A DNA stretch of 64,000 bases from an uncultured Taibaiella sp. (lineage in GTDB: Bacteria > Bacteroidota > Bacteroidia > Chitinophagales > Chitinophagaceae). Both the position numbers and the translations under genes were made by a program. Shown here one piece after another: positions 1-7,879 of the stretch. The stretch covers positions 16,970 through 80,969 of the forward strand of contig CALMWT010000125.1 of assembly GCA_937870855.1 (NCBI GenBank), written 5' to 3'. The notes beneath the pieces were generated by a model that worked only from the letters and a program-made list of their open reading frames with translations, was not told the origin of the DNA and did not search any database. The stretch's first letter is position 1. Each line of letters begins with the position of its first letter.

Positions 1-242
1 AATGCACTATTAGAGAAAGCACTTCGAGTAATGGTGGAGAATGCGTTAGTATAGTTTAGTGAGCTGAAGTCCCAATTTCCATTAGTGGTAGGTGCGATAG
101 TAGGATAGGTTTGTCCTGCCATCAATAGCTTCATGCTATCTATACCTACGTAGGTTGCAGAAAAACTTTGTTGATTGAGTGTGATCTGCGCACTCGCTGA
201 TAAAACGGAGAGCGAGAAGAGTGTGGTAAAAATCCTTTTCAT
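1..242 (-). CDS. Secreted protein, N-terminal 80 residues (truncated by window edge)
   Basis: The reading frame is open from an ATG at 242 to the window edge. The first 18 or so residues form a Sec signal peptide (MKRIFTTLF start, hydrophobic core, SASAQ cleavage region). The following sequence is rich in Thr, Ser, Asn and Tyr, typical of exported Bacteroidota surface or outer-membrane proteins. The function is not recognisable from this part. A T9SS cargo protein is plausible because other cargo genes lie in this window. Confidence 0.6.
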   Translation of the reverse strand, partial: MKRIFTTLFSLSVLSASAQITLNQQSFSATYVGIDSMKLLMAGQTYPTIAPTTNGNWDFSSLNYTNAFSTITRSAFSNSA

Positions 243-335
243 TGGTTTTGTGTTTTTAGTTTAGAACAAATATAATACTTGATATTTTACAGCGCAACAC
301 CCTATTGGGATGAAACAAAAATGCCTAAATGAAAA

Positions 336-1088
336 TTACAAGTTTGTTCTATTGTACAATTTGCTCTTTACTAATCCCCATTTGTGAAGGCGATGCGTAA
401 GCGATACCCGCAGCACACCCATTCCATATTTCATGCTGCGCGAAAAATTGATACTCGATGCTTCCTCAAAGTATTTAGTGGGGCAGGTCACTTCACCAAT
501 CTCATAGCCATTCATAAAAATCTGCGAGATCATTTCATTATCGAAAACAAAATCGTCGCTGTTGTGTGTAAAATCTATAGAACGAATCACATCTGCTGAA
601 AATGCGCGATAACCTGTGTGGTATTCACTCAGTTTTTCCCACACCATTATGTTTTCAAAAAGTGTAAGGCAGCGGTTAAAGATATATTTATACATAGGCA
701 TTCCTCCGCGAAGCGCACCATTTCCCAATATCCGCGAAGCAAAGCAAACCGGATACACCTCATAAGCAATAACACCGCTTATAGCGTGTATAAGTTTGGG
801 AGTGTATTGATAATCGGGGTGGAGCATGATGACGATGTCAGCACCAAGTTCTAACGCTTTTTTGTAGCAGCTTTTTTGATTACCACCATATCCTTTGTTT
901 TGCTCGTGAATTATGATGTGTCTTATGCCCAAACGCCGGGCTTCCTCCACCGTATTGTCGGGGCTGTTGTCATCTACAAGCACCACCTCATCCACTATAT
1001 CGAAAGGAATTTCGTTGTAAGTACGCTCCAGAGTTAGTGCTGCTTTGTAAGCAGGCAATACCACAACAATTTTTTTACCGTTTAGCAT
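336..1088 (-). CDS. Family 2 glycosyltransferase, dolichol-phosphate-mannose-synthase type
   Basis: 250 residues, the usual length for a soluble GT-A glycosyltransferase. It starts with the typical beta strand IVVVLPAYKA (7-16), has the nucleotide-sugar motif VDDNS at 38-42, NKGYGGN at 64-70, and the metal-binding HPD at 90-92 where a DxD-type motif is expected. Family members transfer a sugar from an NDP-sugar to a polyprenyl phosphate or glycan acceptor at the cytoplasmic face of the membrane. No C-terminal membrane helices are seen. The substrate cannot be told. It is transcribed alone or with the thioesterase upstream. Confidence 0.85.
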   Translation of the reverse strand: MLNGKKIVVVLPAYKAALTLERTYNEIPFDIVDEVVLVDDNSPDNTVEEARRLGIRHIIIHEQNKGYGGNQKSCYKKALELGADIVIMLHPDYQYTPKLIHAISGVIAYEVYPVCFASRILGNGALRGGMPMYKYIFNRCLTLFENIMVWEKLSEYHTGYRAFSADVIRSIDFTHNSDDFVFDNEMISQIFMNGYEIGEVTCPTKYFEEASSINFSRSMKYGMGVLRVSLTHRLHKWGLVKSKLYNRTNL

Positions 1089-1154
1089 GTATTCAAAAGT
1101 GAAAAGTTCAAAAGTAAAGACTTATATCCCAAAAGAGAAATAAGAAGATAAGGA

Positions 1155-1637
1155 TCAGTTGGCCACTTTAAAATCATCGCCGACGGGCTTCATAGAAGTT
1201 ACTATCAGATTGCTGCTTGCCTTACCAAGCAAATTATTGCGCGTATCCGACACCCTGCATTCAACGTGAATTATTTTTTTGCCTTCTCGTATTACTTCTG
1301 CTTTAGCGTACAATTTTTCGCCTTCTTTAATAGCGTATAGAAAATCAACATTTAGGTTTAATGAAGTGTAGTTGTTGTTTGTATCGAGGCTCACAACGCT
1401 CCAACCAATTACTTCGTCCATTACCAAAGACATCATACCTCCATGAATATTTCCATAAGGATTGCACATTTCCTTTCGCACAGTTAAAGAAATTTCTGCT
1501 GAGCCACGTTCAATTTTCTCAAGAGTGAACGCCAGCCAGTTTCCTGCCGGAGAACGTGATTCACTTACAAGTTTTCCTAAAAAACGATCTCTAAGATGTT
1601 GTAAAATATTACCTGAATAATCTGCTCTACTACTCAT
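1155..1637 (-). CDS. Hotdog-fold thioesterase (PaaI/YdiI family)
   Basis: 160 residues with the single hotdog domain. The signature GNIHGGMMSLVMDE (62-75) matches the HGG motif of PaaI-like acyl-CoA thioesterases, in which the Gly/His loop and the following acidic residue position the thioester. It presumably hydrolyses acyl-CoA or aryl-CoA in the cytoplasm. The substrate is not predictable, and the neighbours (glycosyltransferase, T9SS cargo) give no pathway. Confidence 0.85.
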   Translation of the reverse strand: MSSRADYSGNILQHLRDRFLGKLVSESRSPAGNWLAFTLEKIERGSAEISLTVRKEMCNPYGNIHGGMMSLVMDEVIGWSVVSLDTNNNYTSLNLNVDFLYAIKEGEKLYAKAEVIREGKKIIHVECRVSDTRNNLLGKASSNLIVTSMKPVGDDFKVAN

Positions 1638-1732
1638 CGTCTGTTGTTTTTGACCATCGGTTCACGCTACTTCACCCAGCATAGTCGAGGATTTAGATGC
1701 GGGAGTTATGGGAGTCAAAAATAGGCACAAAT

Positions 1733-1762
1733 AAAAAACGGATCGAGGTTAGTCGAATCCGC
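1733..1762 (-). terminator. Rho-independent terminator of the T9SS cargo gene
   Basis: Read on the minus strand, a stem CGGATTCGA / TCGATCCG (one bulge) with a six-base loop is followed by six T residues. It begins 24 bases after the stop of the 615-residue cargo gene. Confidence 0.65.
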
Positions 1763-1785
1763 TTTTCAATAAATAATATTGGTTG

Positions 1786-3633
1786 TTACCTGCTAATTTG
1801 AACTGTTCGGGCAAAGTCGCCTTCCGTGGTCTTTAATTTCAGGATGTAATTTCCGGGAGGAAGAAGATTAAGGTCTATGCTATTCAACCCTGATGAACCA
1901 TTTTCTTTCCTCACAATGCTACCCATCATATTCACGAGATACATTTCTTCAAGTCTGGCATTCTTTAGTTCAATAAACAATCTGTCTTTTGCAGGGTTTG
2001 GATAAACTCTTACATTTTCTTCTCCCTCAATATCGTTGACAGACGTAGGTACTGATCTATATGCTGTGTCGCTGCTGCAAGTATTTTTCACTATTAGTTT
2101 CACAATCAGCGCTACGTTCACACTTTGGGTATAGGTGTGTATTGGGGTTGTATCAGTTGAGGTTGCTCCATCGCCAAAATGCCACTCAAAATCTTCCACA
2201 TTCTGGTAAGAAGAAGGATAGAACTGGTAGGTATTATTCATACGAACATAAGAGATACCACTTACCGTTGGCAAAGGTCTGATGGTTACATTGATGGTAT
2301 CTGCACGGGTGCAATATTGCGTCACTCTCACCCAGTAATTTCCGGAAACATTCGTAACAGGAATTGTTTGTGTGCTATCTCCTGTACTCCACATATAAGT
2401 TGCTCCGGGATGCCCTCCATCCAATATTAAAGGTATGCTCTCGCAAAATGAGGTATCATCTCCCAGGTAAGGAGCCGGCGGTGGATTAACCTTTGCCGTT
2501 ACCTGCACTCTGTTACTTTGGCAATTAGCAGAATCGGACGCAACCCACAAAACGCTATCCTGCATTAAAGTCTCGAAAATCAACATAGTGTCGGTTGCTA
2601 TTGAAGTACCTCCAGTTGGGTCAGAGTACCATTGATAGTTTGTGTTGTTTATTACCGAACGAATAGAAACAATAGCGGTGTCTCCCGGACATACCGTATC
2701 GGAAACTACAACGGGTAAAGTATTTGGTCTTCTGAAAGTAATGGATACAACGGGTGTGGTATCGTTCTGGCTTATTGTATCTCCACTTAGTTGTGTGTAT
2801 GCTCTCACTGTATAAGTTCCTTGTGGAAGGTTAAGTTTACCTACAGTAAAAGTATCTCTTGCATAAGCCGCCAACGTACCTGTGTATGTGTTGGTAATGG
2901 TATTGGTAGTGCTGCCAATATATCTTGCAGTTACCGGAAAATTGCTGGCACTTGTACCTGCATCATTCTTCAACACCACTCTTACCAAAACACTATCATT
3001 AGCACAATAGCTTGTATTGTTGACGGGGCTTACCAAAGTAAACGCGGAAATATTATTGGGTGGTGCCTGCACAAAAGTTACAGCTCCTGAAAAATAGCGT
3101 GGCGTAAGGTTTGGCGAAGGAAAGGGACCAGCGTAGCCCGGACTTATTGCGCTCGAACCTGTTTGGATTGTCACATTACCGGAAGTATAGGTATTAGTAC
3201 CGGTTGTGGAGAAAAATGCTAAACCAGAATTACAAACAATAGCAATTCGATACGTAGTGCTTGGTGGAATCACTACATATCTATTGGTTAATACAGGAAT
3301 TATTTGGTTAGTAGTAGCGCCGGTAATTAAAGGAGAAGTTCCAACCAATACCCAGCCATTTGCTGTAGTGATAGATGGAGCGCCCGTTAATGCTGTTGGG
3401 TGATACCAAACGCTATAGCTCCTTCCATTGTTCGCGGTATTATGAAATGCAGAAAACGTAGTTATTGCTATGCCAAAAGCGTTATTATTGGTCACGCCAA
3501 AAACATTGGAGCCACCACTTACATTGGTAGCAGCGGTTGTGGAGGCAGTCACTGTGGTTTGTCCGTAACTAATTGCGGAAGAAAACAGCAATACAAATAA
3601 AGTGGAAAAATAAGTCAGTACAGTTCTTTTCAT
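1786..3633 (-). CDS. Large secreted protein with PKD domain and T9SS type A sorting domain
   Basis: 615 residues. A signal peptide (1-24, ending SYGQ) is followed by Thr/Asn/Ser-rich beta-sandwich repeats. There is an Ig-like segment with a DGGHPGATYMWSTGDS motif (about 412-427), and a PKD domain with FEWHFGDGATS near 480-490 and the trailing HTYT. The last 75 residues start VRVYPNPAKDRL and end in a short basic tail (VQISR), the hallmark of the type IX secretion sorting signal. It is therefore exported, translocated by the T9SS and probably anchored on the cell surface. No catalytic domain was recognised, so an adhesin or structural role is likely. Confidence 0.88.
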   Translation of the reverse strand: MKRTVLTYFSTLFVLLFSSAISYGQTTVTASTTAATNVSGGSNVFGVTNNNAFGIAITTFSAFHNTANNGRSYSVWYHPTALTGAPSITTANGWVLVGTSPLITGATTNQIIPVLTNRYVVIPPSTTYRIAIVCNSGLAFFSTTGTNTYTSGNVTIQTGSSAISPGYAGPFPSPNLTPRYFSGAVTFVQAPPNNISAFTLVSPVNNTSYCANDSVLVRVVLKNDAGTSASNFPVTARYIGSTTNTITNTYTGTLAAYARDTFTVGKLNLPQGTYTVRAYTQLSGDTISQNDTTPVVSITFRRPNTLPVVVSDTVCPGDTAIVSIRSVINNTNYQWYSDPTGGTSIATDTMLIFETLMQDSVLWVASDSANCQSNRVQVTAKVNPPPAPYLGDDTSFCESIPLILDGGHPGATYMWSTGDSTQTIPVTNVSGNYWVRVTQYCTRADTINVTIRPLPTVSGISYVRMNNTYQFYPSSYQNVEDFEWHFGDGATSTDTTPIHTYTQSVNVALIVKLIVKNTCSSDTAYRSVPTSVNDIEGEENVRVYPNPAKDRLFIELKNARLEEMYLVNMMGSIVRKENGSSGLNSIDLNLLPPGNYILKLKTTEGDFARTVQISR

Positions 3634-3769
3634 ATAGGCATTCGTTAATCGTTCTAATTTAGGAAACTTTGTTTGAATAATTCAATATCCCTCAAAAATT
3701 ACAAAGCTAAGGACGTTTTTATCTGCTTATTCGTTTGCAACGATCGCACATTTTATAGAAATTATCCTT

Positions 3770-3777
3770 TAGGTTTG
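3770..3777 (+). promoter_or_regulatory. -7 promoter element of oxyR
   Basis: TAGGTTTG matches the Bacteroidota -7 consensus TAnnTTTG exactly and lies 18 bases before the ATG at 3796. It argues against any start codon further upstream. No clear TTTG -33 element was seen at the standard spacing. Confidence 0.55.
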
Positions 3778-3795
3778 CCCCTCAATTCTGTATAT

Positions 3796-4752
3796 ATGAC
3801 CATCACACAACTGGAATATGTAGTAGCTGTAGCCACCTACAGGAGCTTTGTTGCCGCTGCCGAAAAATGCTTCGTTACACAACCCACCCTGAGTATGCAG
3901 ATACAAAAACTGGAAGATGAACTTGGAATAAAACTTTTCGATAGAAATAAACATCCTATTGCCGTTACAGCTATGGGCGAAGCAATTGTATCGCAAGCAC
4001 GTATTGCCTTAGCAGAATGTGAAAAAATTCACGAGATCATTCAAAATCAACAAAACCTGATTGGAGGCACTTTCCGGTTTGCTGTAATTCCTACTGTTGC
4101 ACCTTACATCATTCCGGGTTTGTTAGAAAAGTATGTAACAAACTACCCAGCCGTAAAGCTGCAGGTGAGAGAACTGGAAACAAAACAGATTATTACTGCG
4201 CTTAGAAATAATGAAATAGATGCAGCGCTGGTAAGTACCCCGCTCGAACAAAATGGCCTAAAAGAATATCCTTTGTTTTATGAGCCTTTTGTAGGCTATT
4301 TTTCTGGGGAAGATGTTGCCTTGCAAAAACGCCTCATTACACCCGACGATATTGACCTCAGTCGCATTTGGCTTTTGAACGAAGGGCACTGCATGAGAAA
4401 TCAGATCATTAACCTTTGCAGCGAACAAGTGCAAAAACTTCAGGCAGAAAAACCATTCAGGTATGAAAGCAGCAATGTTGAAACGCTTCGTAAAATGGTG
4501 GATAAAAATGGTGGAATGACCGTGCTTCCTGAGTTGGCAACTTTCGAGTTTGATGAAGACCAGCAAGACCGCTTGAGGTATTTTGAAGATCCGGAACCGG
4601 TGAGGGAAATAGGCCTGGTTACGAATGACCATTTTGTAAAGCTTACCCTCTTGCAAAGTTTGATTGATGAAATCCTTACTCTGGTTCCAGAAAAGATGAG
4701 GGTGCAAAAGAAAAATAGAAAAGTGCTGAGAATTCAGTCTGCTAGGTTGTAG
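3796..4752 (+). CDS. oxyR: Hydrogen-peroxide-sensing LysR-type regulator OxyR
   Basis: 318 residues. The N-terminal winged helix (1-60, MTITQLEYVV, QPTLSMQIQKLE) is followed by a substrate-binding-like regulatory domain. Cys199 and Cys208 in LNEGHCMRNQIINLC occupy the same positions and spacing as the redox-active pair of E. coli OxyR, so a disulfide switch responding to peroxide is expected. The frame is open further upstream, but the ATG at 3796 fits the OxyR N-terminus and follows a -7 element. The gene converges with and overlaps by 11 bases the methyltransferase-fold gene on the other strand. Confidence 0.92.
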   Translation: MTITQLEYVVAVATYRSFVAAAEKCFVTQPTLSMQIQKLEDELGIKLFDRNKHPIAVTAMGEAIVSQARIALAECEKIHEIIQNQQNLIGGTFRFAVIPTVAPYIIPGLLEKYVTNYPAVKLQVRELETKQIITALRNNEIDAALVSTPLEQNGLKEYPLFYEPFVGYFSGEDVALQKRLITPDDIDLSRIWLLNEGHCMRNQIINLCSEQVQKLQAEKPFRYESSNVETLRKMVDKNGGMTVLPELATFEFDEDQQDRLRYFEDPEPVREIGLVTNDHFVKLTLLQSLIDEILTLVPEKMRVQKKNRKVLRIQSARL

Positions 4753-5383
4753 TAACAATTACTTTGTTGATGCCTAAATCAATTACCTCAGACGCAGGCA
4801 ATAAATTTTTTGAAAGGAACTCAAATTGTTTTTGATCCTCTTTTGAGTTAACCATAAAATTGACCACAATAATGCCGCCGACCAACAAACGTTGGCGGCA
4901 TTTTTCAATAAAGCCTGCGGTGCTGACATACGGAACCGTAACCCGGCCAAGGAAAAGATCAATAACAATCAAGTCAAAATTTTCCGTGCTGATCTCAATA
5001 AATTCATTTGCATCGACACACTCAAACCTTAGTTTCTGTGGGGGTAATAATTTTTTCGCCAGCCGCAAAACTTCTACGTCGTTATCCACCAATGCTATCT
5101 CAGGATAAAATCCCATTTCATTCAAAATCTGTGCGCCGCTACCAATGCCACTGCCGAGAAACAAAACACTTTTTACACCTGGCAATCGAAGTTTGATTTT
5201 TTTGAAAGCAGCGAGCAAAGGTCTGTATCGTGTTCCATCCGAGTAAATTGCATCTTCTGTAGAAAGTTGCCATTGTCCGTTAGAAAGAAAAAGCTCCAGC
5301 ACAGAATGATGAGTGCCAGAGCCTTTCCATATTTTAACCGGAATTAGATAACTCAGAATTTTTTGAAGCTTGCTTACTTTCAC
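4742..5383 (-). CDS. Spermidine-synthase-like class I methyltransferase-fold protein
   Basis: 213 residues with a Rossmann fold. The glycine loop LGSGIGSG is at 76-83, the acidic residue ending beta 2 at Asp100 (LVDND), and a VDANEF segment marks the third strand. This pattern is shared by polyamine synthases and related SpeE-like proteins of unknown substrate. It is shorter than true spermidine synthases (about 280 residues) and lacks an obvious putrescine site. The start is GTG at 5383, overlapping the TAG stop of the M48 peptidase by one base (TAGTG), which implies translational coupling. Confidence 0.7.
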   Translation of the reverse strand: MKVSKLQKILSYLIPVKIWKGSGTHHSVLELFLSNGQWQLSTEDAIYSDGTRYRPLLAAFKKIKLRLPGVKSVLFLGSGIGSGAQILNEMGFYPEIALVDNDVEVLRLAKKLLPPQKLRFECVDANEFIEISTENFDLIVIDLFLGRVTVPYVSTAGFIEKCRQRLLVGGIIVVNFMVNSKEDQKQFEFLSKNLLPASEVIDLGINKVIVTTT

Positions 5384-6186
5384 TAACCTTGAGGCTTATA
5401 ATATTTCATGGCTTCAGGTATCCATTTCTTCAGGTTGTTCATTCTTGTCTGATCACTTGGGTGTGTGCTCAATATTTCAGGTGGTTTTCCTCCACTTTTA
5501 GAAGACATGCGTGTCCAGAAATTGATTGCCTCATTTGGATTGTAGCCAGCCATTGCCATAAAAATAACCCCCATGTGGTCAGCTTCACTTTCCTGATCGC
5601 GGGAAAATTTCAGCAAAGCTCCTTGAGCACCTATTCCTACCGCGGCATTAAAAACCTGCGAAGCTGCTCCAGGATTAGAACCTAAAACTGCACCCAAAGC
5701 CTGTCCGCCAAATTGTGCCGCAACTTGCTGACTTGCTCTTTCACTTGCATGTTGTGCCACAGCATGGGCAATTTCATGACCAACTACTGTTGCCAATCCT
5801 GCTTCGTTTTGTGCTAGCGGCATGATACCGGAGTAAACTGCTACTTTACCACCAGGCATACACCAGGCATTTGCTTCATTATTATTCACCAGATTAAACT
5901 CCCATTGGTAGCCGCTCACCAGATTCGACTGGCCTTTACTGCTTAAATATTGTTGTACCGAAGTAGCCAATCTACTACCTACACGCTGTACCATTTCTGC
6001 ATCTCTGGTGCCTTTCTGTGGGCTATTGGTTGCGAGAAAGGAAGCATATTCCTGGCTGGCCATTTGACGCATGGTGCTTTCATCCACGAGACTTAGTGCG
6101 CGCCTGCCCGTAACCGGATTTGTATAACACGAATACAGTCCGCAACTAATAGAAAGAATTGTAAAAGCTAATAACGCTCTTTTCAT
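5383..6186 (-). CDS. M48 family metallopeptidase lipoprotein (LoiP/YcaL-like)
   Basis: 267 residues. A lipoprotein signal ends around Cys20 (CGLYSC). The zinc motif HEIAH is at 137-141, with the third ligand in the ESEAD segment (200-203), as in M48 peptidases. Such proteins act in the periplasm on misfolded outer-membrane proteins. It is the first gene of a two-gene unit with the SpeE-like gene, which overlaps its stop codon. Substrate and partners cannot be seen. Confidence 0.88.
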   Translation of the reverse strand: MKRALLAFTILSISCGLYSCYTNPVTGRRALSLVDESTMRQMASQEYASFLATNSPQKGTRDAEMVQRVGSRLATSVQQYLSSKGQSNLVSGYQWEFNLVNNNEANAWCMPGGKVAVYSGIMPLAQNEAGLATVVGHEIAHAVAQHASERASQQVAAQFGGQALGAVLGSNPGAASQVFNAAVGIGAQGALLKFSRDQESEADHMGVIFMAMAGYNPNEAINFWTRMSSKSGGKPPEILSTHPSDQTRMNNLKKWIPEAMKYYKPQG

Positions 6187-6240
6187 GTCCTTAAATTTTT
6201 AAGGAGTGTGACAAGATTTATACCAATAGACAAAAGCTGC

Positions 6241-6879
6241 TTAATCGCGACGGCGCAATTTACGTTTACGAAATAGCGGAACCTTGCTTTCATTGCCCTG
6301 AAGAAGTCTGTTAATATTCTTATAGTGGGTAAGCACTACAAGGCAGGCAGTAGCAATGGCAAATACCCTGTAGCTTAGTTCAGGCTCATTAAAAATGAAA
6401 AGTATTAAAAGAGGAAATGCTACACTTGCACTGATGGAACTTAAAGAAACATAGCGCGTTAAGAATAAAATCGCCAAAAAAACTCCCACCAAACTTACTG
6501 CTACTAAGGGTTGAATGGCTAATATCATTCCGAATAAAGTAGCAATACCTTTCCCTCCTCTAAAATCTGCCCAAATGGGGAATATGTGCCCCGCTACAGA
6601 AGCAAGCCCAAGCACAACCTGAAGGTTAGTAATTTGCTCACTATACCAGGGAAAGGCAGACAATAATGATAATTTGACTGCTAAAAATCCTTTGAGCATA
6701 TCAATCAACATAACTGCCGAACCAGCTTTTGAACCTAAAATTCTAAAGGTATTGGTAGCACCTGAGTTGCCACTGCCATGTTCTCTGATGTCAATTCCGT
6801 AAAATCGCTTACTTACCCACACGGCTGTAGGAATGGAACCGATAAAGTAGGCTAATATGATTAAGATTGCTATAGTCAT
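6241..6879 (-). CDS. plsY: Glycerol-3-phosphate acyltransferase PlsY
   Basis: 212 residues with about five membrane helices. The N-terminal GSIPTAVWVSKRFYGIDIR and the HGSGNSGATNTFR loop (about 35-47) match PlsY, followed by the second and third conserved loops (SVAGHIFPIWADFRGGKGIAT). PlsY transfers the acyl group from acyl-phosphate to glycerol-3-phosphate, the first step of phospholipid synthesis, in the inner membrane. A short basic C-terminus (RKRKLRRRD) follows the last helix. Confidence 0.95.
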   Translation of the reverse strand: MTIAILIILAYFIGSIPTAVWVSKRFYGIDIREHGSGNSGATNTFRILGSKAGSAVMLIDMLKGFLAVKLSLLSAFPWYSEQITNLQVVLGLASVAGHIFPIWADFRGGKGIATLFGMILAIQPLVAVSLVGVFLAILFLTRYVSLSSISASVAFPLLILFIFNEPELSYRVFAIATACLVVLTHYKNINRLLQGNESKVPLFRKRKLRRRD

Positions 6880-6985
6880 TCGAGGGAAATCAATGGTGAG
6901 GACAAATTTAAACGTTTTGCCAAGATATCCTAATGATCGGTGTACCGGTTTTGTTAAATAAAAAGCGTTCCTTGCACTAGTGCTG

Positions 6986-7804
6986 TTATCGTCTAAAAAA
7001 CTTCAAAACTATCCAACCACTGTCTGTGTTTTTACCTTCCAATACAAAACCCTGATTTAAAGCTGTTTCAACAATTGTATCCTCATCCACTTCAAGTAGC
7101 CCGCTCATCAATACAAAACCATTTGGCTTTGTAGCGGTATAAATATCGCCCATATATTCCAGCAAAATGTGGCGATTAATATTTGCGAGCACTACATCAA
7201 AACGATTAGTGACAATAGTCTCAATTGAACCAATTTTGATAGAGATTTTGGAGCAACTATTTCGCTCCGCATTCTCAACAGCATTCTGATAAGACCATTC
7301 ATCGTTGTCAATGGCAACAACATTTTTTGCTCCAAGTTTTTCTGCAAGAATAGCAAGTATGCCTGTTCCCGTACCAAAGTCAAAAACACTTTTATCCTCG
7401 AAGGCAATTTCCTTCATCGCCTGCATCATTAGCCGGGTGGTGGAATGATGACCTGTACCGAACGACATTTTTGGAGTTATAACAATCTCATACGGTGTAG
7501 TAATTTCGAACTTGTGAAAGTCTGCCCTTACCGTGCAAAAATCCTCTACTATCACAGGGGCAAAATTCTCTTCCCATTGCTTGTTCCAATTGGTCTTTAC
7601 TATTTCTGTTACCTCAAAGGATACTTCATAATCCTGCACTACAGAAGATAATGATGTGAGATCGTACATTTCCTCTTCTATGTAGGCCAAAAAATACTCC
7701 TCTTGCTCCTCAAATCCATCGTAACCGATTTCCGAAAGTAAAGCAATCAGTATTTCCCGTTTGGCGGAATTATCAGTTTTAATAGTGACGCATTTGTAGT
7801 TCAT
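6986..7804 (-). CDS. prmA: Ribosomal protein L11 methyltransferase PrmA
   Basis: 272 residues from the ATG at 7804; the frame is open 18 codons further, but that extension is hydrophobic and not family-like. The PrmA-specific PKMSFGTGHHST motif is at 111-122 and the SAM-binding DFGTGTGILA at 142-151. The enzyme trimethylates ribosomal protein L11. It follows the OmpA gene on the same strand after a terminator-like hairpin, so it is probably a separate unit. Confidence 0.93.
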   Translation of the reverse strand: MNYKCVTIKTDNSAKREILIALLSEIGYDGFEEQEEYFLAYIEEEMYDLTSLSSVVQDYEVSFEVTEIVKTNWNKQWEENFAPVIVEDFCTVRADFHKFEITTPYEIVITPKMSFGTGHHSTTRLMMQAMKEIAFEDKSVFDFGTGTGILAILAEKLGAKNVVAIDNDEWSYQNAVENAERNSCSKISIKIGSIETIVTNRFDVVLANINRHILLEYMGDIYTATKPNGFVLMSGLLEVDEDTIVETALNQGFVLEGKNTDSGWIVLKFFRR

Positions 7805-7825
7805 AATTTTCCCGACAAATTGACA

Positions 7826-7855
7826 AAGTAAAAGGCTGCACTTTATGTACAGCCT
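7826..7855 (-). terminator. Terminator-like hairpin after the OmpA-family gene
   Basis: On the minus strand, AGGCTG and CAGCCT form a six-pair stem with an 11-base loop, followed by TTTTACTTT. It sits 25 bases after the OmpA stop at 7880 and overlaps the leader of prmA. Confidence 0.55.
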
Positions 7856-7879
7856 CAAGCAATTTAAAAATAAAATCTC

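Noticed and set aside
3673..3795. Upstream extension of oxyR to 3673
   Set aside because: It would precede the -7 element and add 41 residues not found in OxyR proteins.
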